Of a stretch of 41,785 nucleotides of DNA, positions 33,546 to 41,785 are shown piece by piece. This stretch comes from Acephala macrosclerotiorum (lineage: Eukaryota > Ascomycota > Leotiomycetes > Helotiales > Mollisiaceae), in NCBI GenBank assembly GCA_014904845.1, contig MU119587.1:1-41785 (forward strand), written 5' to 3'. A program made the translations under genes and the position numbers. A model generated the notes under the pieces. It did not search any database. It was not told where the DNA came from and was given only the letters and a program-made list of their open reading frames with translations. How positions within the stretch are numbered: position 1 is the first letter of the stretch; each line of letters begins with the position of its first letter.

Positions 33546-36389
33546 TTTTGCAGTTGTGTGGAGGTTGACAAATGAATGTTCTGGGAGAGGAGGGACAACG
33601 AAGTGATGGCGTGACGGATGGGATAAATATAGATTGGAGGGATGGTGATGAGGATGGCGTTATCGATGTTGAGGAAGCGAATCATAGAGCATGCGTTGAT
33701 TCATAATGATGCATAGAGAGCGAGCAATGAAACGCTTTCTTACACCCTGTGCAGAGCGCTTTCAATATCTCAGACTTATCGCTAAATATAACGGAGCAAC
33801 CGCCTTGGAGATGCAACTCTCACCGAAGAAGATGTGGCGCAAAAGCAAGTGCTTTGCCAGATCTGCCAGACTCTGTTTGTCCAAGCAAAGCTTGAAATTT
33901 CGAAACCAAGGCCTGCTCTATTGCTCGGACTAGATGTTTTCTTAACCCTCCACTCCGTCATAGCCTTCGAGCTGTGATGCATGCTGGATGATAAAGGGTT
34001 TGATGCGAAAGATCGCGTATATACTGAAGTCTTTGATGGTATTTGATAGCCAAGGCTTGACCAAGACTCCAAGAGCGGTGTTTGAAGAGCACCAATATTG
34101 TATTCTACGAGAGTGACAGGCTACCGAAGGGTTTGAGCTCACTCACTTGGAAGATTCATCGGGCGATTTTGGACAACAGTGGCCTTTGTGCTAGGAATGT
34201 TCAATTTATTGAAGGTGGTTTCTACACAAAGGCGGTTTGCGTTCTTTCCACGGATCCCGATGGCACTCAAGTCTGATGGAGCTCGCCCTATCATATCTTT
34301 TAGATTGCAAGTTTTGAGAACTCCTGAATGATTCTGCAGGATACAAGAGAAATTCCATGGAGTCATTTGAGAGTAATTAAAGAAAGGTGCGATATTGTAC
34401 TGGGATGGGGGCAAGGAGGTCATCTTGGCAGCTCAATTACTCTACGTCTCGGCTTTGGAAAAGGATGGGTCGAGGCATAATGCTCAAGAACAGGTCTTAG
34501 GCGCAGGACCTCCGAAATTGCTTCTAATGTATAGAAAGATTGTGTTCGGGAATAAAAAAATCGTCCTCTGGATGCTTGAGGCCACATCAGGACTTTGGTA
34601 AGAGCCTGGCTAAAGGTTCAGGAACAGCCTTTCCGTGTCGGAATATACTGTGGTGGGGTAGGTCTTCATCACGAATCCGAAGCATCCTGGTATGAACATA
34701 GAGCTCTCGTTGTTATTAGTTAGGTAGTTCCTTGAATGACCAACACCGCTGGTGAAGTGTGTCCATTCATATTACAACATACAGCAGACCACGACCGACT
34801 AGCTTTGGGGTTGCTGCAGCAAGATGTTTACAGGATTAACGATCCACCAATGTGCTGCAGTGGATGTTGCGAGTGCCTAAGATGCGACTTTGAAAGTTTC
34901 GTTCTTGAAACAAAGCAATGAAGGCGACGACATGACAATTCCTTGCTTGTGTGGTGGTGGGTGGGAGCGAGAGACTAGCGCCTCGCTTACGGATAGCTTC
35001 GGGCCCCTATTCAAGCGAATCCGAGACCGCGAGGACGCAGCGCGAAAGCGCAAAAATTGGCCCCAGAAAAGAAAAGGAAGAAACGTTGAGATCGTGTGTC
35101 CTTGGCAGAATTTGGCAAAAAGCAAACATTTGTTCTCCCGGAGCTGCTCGTCATGAAATATGCTCCTGGCAGAAGATGTCAATTCACCCTGGGAGAACTG
35201 TAGCCCTCGGATACACAGTAGATTCCTCGCAAGGATTCATCAGTCCGAAGACCGCAGATCGTCAATCTACATGTTTGCTCTTTTTCCATAATTATCTGAC
35301 AAAGGAAAGACACGTACTGAAAAAAGTGCTCATTTAAATTTATATAGGGTTGACTGGCTTTGCCGAACCACACCACAACCCAGAGCGTACAATTACCGAA
35401 CAGGTGGTGCGATGGGGTGCATAGGGCACCCTGCCGAGCCTTTATTTCACCAGAAAACTTTAATTTAGAGTTGGCAGGTTTCTCTTTAGCGGAAAACCCT
35501 ACTTTTTCACTTTTAGGAAGAACCTGCCTGACCGCTCCCTAGCTGGGCCAATTTTTGTTTACCTCGATGCGTTAACAGCCTCGCAGACTCTTGCAGATTT
35601 AATGATCGCGACTTTTGGAAAGTAAGGTTACAAAGCATTAATCATAGGTAAAGACCCATGTGCGGAACGGTTATTTGCCAAAGCCCCCAAAGGTCAATGG
35701 CCAAGGCAACCCCCTCGAACAAGACTCATGCCGTAGACTTTGCCACCTCTGCTTGTCACCCCTTCGTCTGTTTTGCCAAGCCCTTTCTCTTCAATCTTGT
35801 AAGTATCATTCTACGAGCCATCCTGCAAATGGTCTACGTCTTTGTTCAAAGAAAGGTTTTCATTTGGAAACTCGCCTTGGGATGAAGAATAAGAATTAAA
35901 CATCCACGACTTGGACATTGTCCACGAACGATCCGGTGATACTCAGGGTTTGATTGTGAGCTCTAGTTTTAAGAAGGAACAATCATGAAGCACGCCGGCT
36001 CGGAGTCTGGGGTTGATCGTGATAAATTCAACATGTCTGCGTACGTAGCTTTCGAGTAAATGTATATACTATAAGCCAGTATCATGTTTGTTTATGACAG
36101 CAATGGAGTCACACCATGGATATGCGGTCTTAGATATTAGGTATCAGAGTTCCATGTTTCCTACACGTTGAATTGCCTATCTAAACTTCCAGGGATGCTT
36201 CAACAGCAAGCTACGACACATACATACTCAATCGATCCACCAACCGTAACTCCATATAGTGGAATGTCGCGCCATCCAACTCTGATACAGTCGTATAGTT
36301 GAATTGTCCTCTTCTCGAGGCTCGTAGTCCCGTCCATATGTACAAAAACTGAGAGCAAAATTCCAAACGCTTCCCCTATTCCCTTCAGA
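33546..36389. other. Long intergenic stretch with coding-like relics
   Basis: This 2.8-kb gap holds no intact gene. Between about 33690 and 34920 several + frames look protein-like but are short and broken: one around 33770-33980 reads through two TAA codons (near 33784 and 33790) into TLTEEDVAQKQVLCQICQTL; another at 34082-34276 includes WKIHRAILDNSGL and FIEGGFYTKAVCVLSTD. I do not recognise the family. At 35473-35528 an 8-bp inverted repeat (GGCAGGTT/AACCTGCC) spans 40 nt. 35900-36389 is blank. Confidence 0.35.
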
Positions 36390-37403
36390 CTATCTTAATC
36401 TCTTGTAGGACTCTACCTCCTCGCTCCAATCAGAGAGACCGACAAGCTGAATAGGTGGCATCTCCCAATCCTCCTTGCGCAAGGACTCAAACCATTCTTC
36501 CAGCTCCTCCTGATCGTCATTGATATGCTTCACAACGACGTCGATCGCCTTTTTCAATTTCTTATCGAACCCCTTTCTGCCGCAATTCTTGAAGATATCG
36601 GCACATCGAACGATCCTTCCCATCTTGCTGTCCCTCTTAACAATGACCACGGTGGGGACCTCAAAGTCTTCCTTGATCCGGGGAACGGCCTGGCTATTAC
36701 CGCACTGAAGCAATAGCAACAGCCTTTTCAAGCCGGTAAACTCGAGCAGGATATTTCTGCCCTTAAACCTGACCATGGAATGCGTCTCAAAGAACTCTGC
36801 ACAGGATGCCCAAAATCGCAAGATCTCGGATGGAAGCATAAGTGTCTCGATGCGTTTCGCCCATTCGTCAAGCATCTTGCCCTTGGGAATGGGACTAATA
36901 TTCTCGAATATCGTCATCATATGCCCTGCATTAACCACGGAGATAACATCCTTCTTCCCAAATCGAGATTCAGATTCGCCCAATAGGCCTGGAAGGCGGA
37001 ACGGCAACCCCTTTCTAGTAACTTCCTCCCGCGACTCATGGCAAGCTGTGAACATGCCTAGCCCCACATGTCCTGATAGTGTTCGAAAAGCTAAGTATCG
37101 GCGACCTGGCTTTCGATGTTCTTCGCCAGTATAGCCATTACGCGCAAGGAGGACGATGGTTTGCGGAGGCGGGATTGCGAAGTTCCAGATTCGGAGACGA
37201 AGTTCGATGGTAAGCTTCGGAAAGAACGTGAACTCTTCGAGAGCGGCAGGGAGATTTTCTGGTTCATCGAGAGGAGCAGGGATATTGGCTGATTGATCGA
37301 TAGGACGGATATCGTCGGAACGCAACTCGCTTTCGGGTTTGGGGAAGGCTGTCTCTTGGTCTTCCATAATTGGCAACTTGTGGTTCAGCTCCGAGGAAGA
37401 CAT
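36390..37403 (-). CDS. 2EXR domain-containing protein (cluster copy 7)
   Basis: A single coding exon of 337 aa begins ATG (MSSSELNHKLP). The core is FTFFPKLTIELRLRIWNFAIP with the second motif FTACHESREEVTRKGLPFRLP, both E-x-R intact, then RFGKKDVISV. The C-terminal half is highly charged (KKAIDVVVKHINDDQEELEEW). A probable 5' UTR intron (37404-37469, GTTCGT..ATCTAAC..CTCTAG) ends exactly at the ATG. This is the only minus-strand member and is divergent from copy 8. Confidence 0.85.
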   Translation of the reverse strand: MSSSELNHKLPIMEDQETAFPKPESELRSDDIRPIDQSANIPAPLDEPENLPAALEEFTFFPKLTIELRLRIWNFAIPPPQTIVLLARNGYTGEEHRKPGRRYLAFRTLSGHVGLGMFTACHESREEVTRKGLPFRLPGLLGESESRFGKKDVISVVNAGHMMTIFENISPIPKGKMLDEWAKRIETLMLPSEILRFWASCAEFFETHSMVRFKGRNILLEFTGLKRLLLLLQCGNSQAVPRIKEDFEVPTVVIVKRDSKMGRIVRCADIFKNCGRKGFDKKLKKAIDVVVKHINDDQEELEEWFESLRKEDWEMPPIQLVGLSDWSEEVESYKRLR

Positions 37404-37832
37404 CTAGAGAGCTTGTTGTTAGATCGAAGCACTTGACGCGCAGACAGGGGTATAAGAAAGTGTACGAACATTGACGCGCTTTACTCAAAAGCTACAACGC
37501 CCTTTTGAGATTTCGAAATTTCGAAACGCGGTTGCTGCGTCTTACCTGGCCATCTCGCTGGGGAGGGTGAAGAAAGGAAGCTGGTTGGTATTCGCAGAAA
37601 TCCAAAAAGGAATCCGGGGTAGCAGTCAAAGATGAGCGAAATCTACATTTCCTATTTGGGCCAAGTCGGGCTAAGCGACTTAATTTGATTGATCCTGCGC
37701 TCATCACAGTTGAACACGCTCTCCATTTACAAACCCCAAACTCACCAGACAGCACTTCGTATCACGCTGTGAGTATCCTCATTAGACATCTTGATTTGTA
37801 TGCTAACATGTGTTAGAAGAGCAAAGGTCATC
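37404..37832. promoter_or_regulatory. Bidirectional promoter region between 2EXR copies 7 and 8
   Basis: The 429 bp between the two divergent ATGs contain a probable 5' UTR intron on each side: 37404-37469 for the minus gene and 37769-37816 (GTGAGT..TGCTAAC..GTTAG) for the plus gene. The shared promoter must therefore lie within about 37470-37768. No defined element was found. Confidence 0.5.
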
Positions 37833-38552
37833 ATGGAAGCTAGCGCCCATCAGAATGGATTCGGCGCTTATACTACAACCTCCGCCGCCTTGACCGAATT
37901 CACGCTCTTCAACGAACTACCCATCGAACTCCGCCTCAAGATCTGGGAATACCATCTTCCTTCCGCAACCATCCTTAAGATCTGCGGTCGCCTTATCAAG
38001 CGCAAGTCTGGCAAACATCGAGCTATCATCTTCACGGATGTGCAGTGGGGTTTGAATGCCACATCTTTCAGCAAGAATGATCGCGTACCCGCTCTTCTTC
38101 TCGCATGCCACGAGTCTCGAGAGGTGTTCAAGAATAAATTTCCTTTCTCTATCCCATTTAGAGCTAGTCTTAATACAAAAGCCGGTGCTGGAGGAAAGCT
38201 GTGGTTTTCCGCCAAGGACACGATCTATATCCAGAATCTTCACCACCTCTGCCACCACCCTCGATCCCACGGTTTATTCGGTGCGCAGGCCTGGCTGAAG
38301 GAAGTCGGATTATTGGGCATAGACCCAGAATACCTCTACGCATACGATTGGCGTGCGATATTCGCGTTGCTTGTTAACCTCAAGAAGATGCTTGGAATCT
38401 CTTCCGATGATTTTATTACGCATAGGCGTGTTTGCCCTGCCTGTAAGTCGGATTACGAGTATTGGATTTCTGAAGGTACTGAGGAACTTCGAAAACTTCG
38501 ACTGGAGGGATGTCATGCTGCTGAATTCGAGCTCAACGACGTATCTGACTGA
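37833..38552 (+). CDS. 2EXR domain-containing protein (cluster copy 8)
   Basis: A single coding exon of 239 aa starts MEASAHQNGF. The open frame extends upstream to a TTG, but that part overlaps a good 5' UTR intron (37769-37816), so the ATG at 37833 is the start. It is the shortest copy, with almost no N-terminal extension. The core FTLFNELPIELRLKIWEYHLP lies at residues 18-38, then LLLACHESREVFKNKFP and FSAKDTIYIQNLHHL. A C-x2-C (VCPACKSDYEYW) sits near the C-terminus. All hallmark residues are present. Confidence 0.88.
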   Translation: MEASAHQNGFGAYTTTSAALTEFTLFNELPIELRLKIWEYHLPSATILKICGRLIKRKSGKHRAIIFTDVQWGLNATSFSKNDRVPALLLACHESREVFKNKFPFSIPFRASLNTKAGAGGKLWFSAKDTIYIQNLHHLCHHPRSHGLFGAQAWLKEVGLLGIDPEYLYAYDWRAIFALLVNLKKMLGISSDDFITHRRVCPACKSDYEYWISEGTEELRKLRLEGCHAAEFELNDVSD

Positions 38553-39149
38553 ACCTGGGGACTCTGGGGGGTTAATTGCGTTGGATTTTTCGAGCACTGC
38601 GGAGGAGTATTGGGTTTTAGACAAAACGGCGGGGTCTTTCTTAGCATGAATGTCTGATTTTAAAGGAGTGGCAGAAGACGCACATAAAACTCCCTTATTT
38701 GGAGCGCTTAGGACTCAAAACATCATACTGTGGGAGCGTTGGTATTATGGCGGCTAGACCATAATGAATGATATCCTCCAAACATTGTACACGACTCTCG
38801 GAAGTCAAACTGCAAGATTACTTGAAGACGATCGAAGCCTCTGGTGACTTTTGCATTCTTCATATAATTCAGTTCAAGGGACTGCGTAGCAGCTCGACTT
38901 TCATGGTTGCCATAAGAGCTCCGCGTGGTATCTGAAGCAAAAATAAAGCTGACAATCTGAAAGGGGCATCTTTGGTTGTCATTCATCTTGCACGAGCTGA
39001 GAACTTGCGAATGCTAATTCCCACCACTTTATGGCACGTACCTGCCAGCTCATAAAGCTTCATCACAACATCAACCAGAGTGCGCACGCCAAGGTCTGCC
39101 CACAAATTCTCTCAGTCTAATAGCTCTTCTCTAATGAGTTGTACTTCAG
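38553..39149. other. Intergenic region
   Basis: 3' flank of copy 8 and 5' flank of the 2EXR pseudogene. No gene or repeat was identified. Confidence 0.5.
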
Positions 39150-40200
39150 ATGTCGAATCCTGCTGCGAGCGACAAGCCTCCGAGTCTCCGCGAAAGTCCC
39201 GAACAAGACAACGCGGTATCAACTTCGAAACCCAAGTTCAACTTCTTGGCCATGGCAATGGCGCAGAAGATAAGGAACGATGCGATGGACAGAATGCCTC
39301 GATCGCAAATCCCCGACCCCGAAAGCTACTTCACCCCCTTCCCGAAGTCGCCCGTTGAGCTTTGTCTCCGGGTATGGAAGTTCGCACTATCTCCTGGCCA
39401 CGGCATGATCACGGTCAACATTATAAAGAACGAAGCCCTTAGATAAAATGGCATAACGAGCCCCGGGGAGATTAATGAAACAGAAGGAGTCGTATTCTGT
39501 CCGCGTTCTGAAGATTCTAGCTCGTGTAAAGTACAGAGTTGGATTCAGGATCTCGCGATGTCCCGTACCAGCAAGGAATGTCGAAGAGTGTTCACTATGG
39601 AGTTTACCGAAGACTTGAGGACGAATGCCGGCGGTATCATTAGATATAAAATATAAGATTTCGTTCATATTGGTGAGTGTTAAAGTTTATCAGGCATGCA
39701 GACTCCCTTACTGACGTAGATTCCCTCCCGCCAGCAAACTTCCACACCCTCTACTCTCACAAGACGATACACTTCTCGAAAAATGCCAAGAGTCGTGGTT
39801 CTTTTACCGATGCAAGAAGCTAGCCGTCGGCTCGAAATGTATCCCTCGAGATCCCCAGCATCCGAACACCTCTGAAGGCAATCATCGCCGACGCCTATTC
39901 CATGTACTAGCACAATTTTGGCAGCTCGAGATCCTAGCATTCGCTTTCGACTTCAAGAAACTCAGAGCGCATAGAGTCAGCGACCGAATAGTATATCAGA
40001 GGAGGAAGAGACATGAGCACCTCGGAAAGACAACTTGGTGTCGAGTTAGCCATGCTATGAAGCATCTCAATCGCTAATTCGAGGAACGCCATCCAGACAA
40101 GGCGCTACCCAAGGTACATGTCCTCGATAGCGAAGGGAATTTAGTGCATGGAAAGCTTTGCACTGACAATGAGTGCCCAACCGGCATCAAATGGGGTTAA
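39150..40200 (+). pseudogene. 2EXR pseudogene (cluster copy 9)
   Basis: The frame starts at a good ATG (39150, MSNPAASDKPPSLRE) and reaches a degenerate core FTPFPKSPVELCLRVWKFAL. It stops at TAA (39444), continues in the same frame through the second-motif region (RTSKECRRVFTMEF) to another TAA near 39657 (in the KDxIYI-type block, DFVHI), and meets a GTGAGT donor. After an intron ending at the GTAG before 39720, NFHTLYSHKTIHF appears in phase, then the reading shifts by one to CKKLAVGSKCIPRD and FWQLEILAFAFDFKKL, which meets TAA at 40075 and ends at TAA 40198. The copy therefore has three nonsense codons, one frameshift and weakened motifs. All three stops could derive from CAA by a C-to-T change. 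Confidence 0.75.
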
Positions 40201-40556
40201 GGAGGCTTGGGGAGGTTGGATTGGAAGCGAAGCAATAGATGTCATCTTCACCTAAAGCAAAGGACTACTTATCAAATTTTGAAGTCTTCAGTGAGAGTTT
40301 GTGAGTCGTAGTGCGAAGGCCATTTACCCTCCGATTATCCAATGGTGTGGTCTCCGATTGGTTGTCCTGCAAGTGCGGACTCTGCGGAGGTTCACGGATT
40401 TATGGAGCTCTAAACTCCGATTCATGTCCTTTATCCGGAACTAACTTCTACGCACCTTACAAATATAAAAATCCCGGTAGCCTCAGTATTCTCTGTCAAT
40501 TCTTCTACCAAGTTCATCAAGTCTCTGACGCCAGTATTGAGCATCGAACCCTCCAC
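40201..40556. promoter_or_regulatory. Upstream region of the NmrA-like gene
   Basis: A TATA-like AAATATAAAAAT occurs at about 40461-40472, roughly 90 bp before the ATG. The frame extends upstream of the ATG to a GTG but without another ATG. Confidence 0.4.
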
Positions 40557-41492
40557 ATGTCGTCACACAAAGTTATTGTCTTTGGCCCAACGGGTGCGGT
40601 TGGCTCAGCTGCGGCACGCACAGCCGAAGAATTGGGAGCGAAAGTAGTCCTTGCGATGCGAAACACCGAAAAACCTATCCCGGGTATCGACTCTGAAAGG
40701 GAAAAGCAAGGTTCTTTCGAGAGGGTACATGCCGATCTCACCAAACCAGATACCGTTCGCGATGCCGTCAGCAAGACTGGAGCAAGATACGCCTTTATTT
40801 ACTACGGTCGCGGCACGACCGATAATATGAAGTCGACCATCGAGGCGCTTAAGTCGGCCGGTATTGAATTGGTCGTTTTCTTGAGCAGTTTCACTGTTCG
40901 AGGGGACATGACTGCGATTCAGCCCACTGAGATCATACCGTACCTCCATGCGCAGGTGGAGATCAATCTAGGAGAAATATTTGGGAAAGATGGATTCATA
41001 GCCGTTAGACCAGGGTCATTTGCTGGCAACACTGTTCAGTACAAGGCAGGACTCAAGAGTGGCAAAGTGAAGATATATATGCCAGATGCAAGGATCGATT
41101 GCATCGTTCCCGAGGACATTGGGAGAGTTTGTGGCACGATTCTTGCAAATGGGCCACAGGATGAGCAGAGAATTATCTATCTGTACGGCCCTGAATTATT
41201 GTCGCAGGCAGAGTCCGTTAGAATTCTTGCAAAGGCACTTGGCAAGAACGTTAAGATTGAGAGTGTTAATGAGGAGGAGGCCTACAGGTTGTTTATTGAG
41301 GAAAGGGGAGCACCTGCTCTTATGGCGAGGTACATGATCAGGCAAGCAGGAAAGACAGTCCCCCAAGAGAGTTGTGTATTCGGTTATCCGGTCAGCAAAG
41401 AGCATCTGTCAAACATCCATAAGTACTCTGGAAGGAAAGGCATGGGCTTCAAAGAGTGGTCTGAGCAGAACAAATGGATGTTCAATTCTTGA
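40557..41492 (+). CDS. NmrA-like NAD(P)-binding protein
   Basis: A single exon of 311 aa from ATG 40557. The N-terminus VIVFGPTGAVGSAAARTAEEL is a Rossmann dinucleotide-binding loop (GxTGxxG) followed by a basic LAMRN, as in NADP-binding members of the NmrA / atypical short-chain dehydrogenase family. FLSSFTVRGD and FIAVRPGSFAGN match the strand and substrate-side loops of that family, and DIGRVCGTILAN is its usual helix. The catalytic Tyr-x3-Lys of classical SDRs is absent at the expected place (ELVVFLSSFT is followed by IIPYLHAQVEIN), so it may act as a redox sensor or isoflavone-reductase-like enzyme. The substrate is unknown. The ATG was preferred over the GTG 246 bp upstream. Confidence 0.85.
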   Translation: MSSHKVIVFGPTGAVGSAAARTAEELGAKVVLAMRNTEKPIPGIDSEREKQGSFERVHADLTKPDTVRDAVSKTGARYAFIYYGRGTTDNMKSTIEALKSAGIELVVFLSSFTVRGDMTAIQPTEIIPYLHAQVEINLGEIFGKDGFIAVRPGSFAGNTVQYKAGLKSGKVKIYMPDARIDCIVPEDIGRVCGTILANGPQDEQRIIYLYGPELLSQAESVRILAKALGKNVKIESVNEEEAYRLFIEERGAPALMARYMIRQAGKTVPQESCVFGYPVSKEHLSNIHKYSGRKGMGFKEWSEQNKWMFNS

Positions 41493-41775
41493 GGCTCTCA
41501 CAGGCTATGTAGGCTATGTGTATATTAGCAAAACCACCATCACAACGTCATTGACTAATCAAAGTTGGTACTTCTGTTGATACGTTAACGCTGTATAACA
41601 GACTCATTTATCTGACTGAATCTCTTCAACTGCATTCCCTGAATTGGAAGTCTACACCACCCTAGTCCTAAGAATGGACATTGAAGTTTTTGTCCGCATT
41701 TGAAATTCAGGAGAGGGCGTTAGCATCTCGCTTATCGTGTCAAGATTGCGCTTATTAAGCGAGAAACCAAGGCGC

Positions 41776-41785
41776 GGGGGGGGGG
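41776..41785. other. Terminal run of ten G
   Basis: The window ends in an uninterrupted G tract after otherwise ordinary sequence. It may be a real homopolymer or an assembly or sequencing edge artefact. 41493-41775 holds only the 3' flank of the NmrA-like gene. Confidence 0.6.

Noticed and set aside
34951..35337. 128-aa + strand frame
   Set aside because: It starts in an Arg/Ser-rich stretch with overlapping frames on both strands and no recognisable domain or splice context.
1..41785. CRISPR arrays, bacterial operons, telomere repeats, tRNA or rRNA genes
   Set aside because: No regularly spaced repeats, ribosome-binding-site-led gene strings, TTAGGG arrays or recognisable RNA genes were found on reading both strands.

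Overview
The window reads as nuclear DNA of a filamentous ascomycete, most likely a Leotiomycete (Helotiales-like). The evidence is short 45-125 bp introns with GT..AG ends and CTAAC/CTGAC branch sites, a large family of 2EXR-domain genes, an F-box gene, an NmrA-like gene, an ankyrin gene with a fungal STAND-type N-terminus, and blocks of extremely AT-rich DNA of the kind left by repeat-induced point mutation (RIP). The order-level placement is inference. Several apparent open frames begin with GTG or TTG; I replaced these with spliced ATG-initiated models.

Layout. 1-9130 is a gene-free AT-rich block in which the few remaining G/C bases sit largely in CpG and the G:C skew flips in domains. 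9130-9480 is a border with hairpins and a 21-bp tandem repeat. 9480-11870 holds decayed coding sequence, including a probable F-box/LRR-like relic. 11872-13943 (-) encodes a single-pass membrane protein with a long coiled coil. 14971-18133 (-) encodes an F-box protein. 18961-19340 is a second small AT-rich island. 20029-22124 (-) is an ankyrin-repeat gene interrupted by an in-frame TAG at codon 20, divergent from a small Cys-rich gene (22533-22975, +).

From 23.5 to 40.2 kb lies a cluster of the 2EXR family: six consecutive + strand genes (23579-24614, 24838-25788, 26245-27762, 28532-29566, 30065-31272, 32289-33545), then a divergent pair (36390-37403 on -, 37833-38552 on +), then a nonsense-riddled pseudogene (39150-40200). 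The copies are well diverged and differ in intron number and position. An NmrA-like NAD(P)-binding protein (40557-41492, +) closes the window, which ends in a run of ten G.

No operon-like or pathway logic links these genes. The theme is a tandemly expanded, rapidly diverging family next to a saturated AT-rich block. Every identifiable nonsense codon in the two best-preserved broken genes (ankyrin gene, last 2EXR copy) can be explained by CpA-to-TpA change, the RIP signature.
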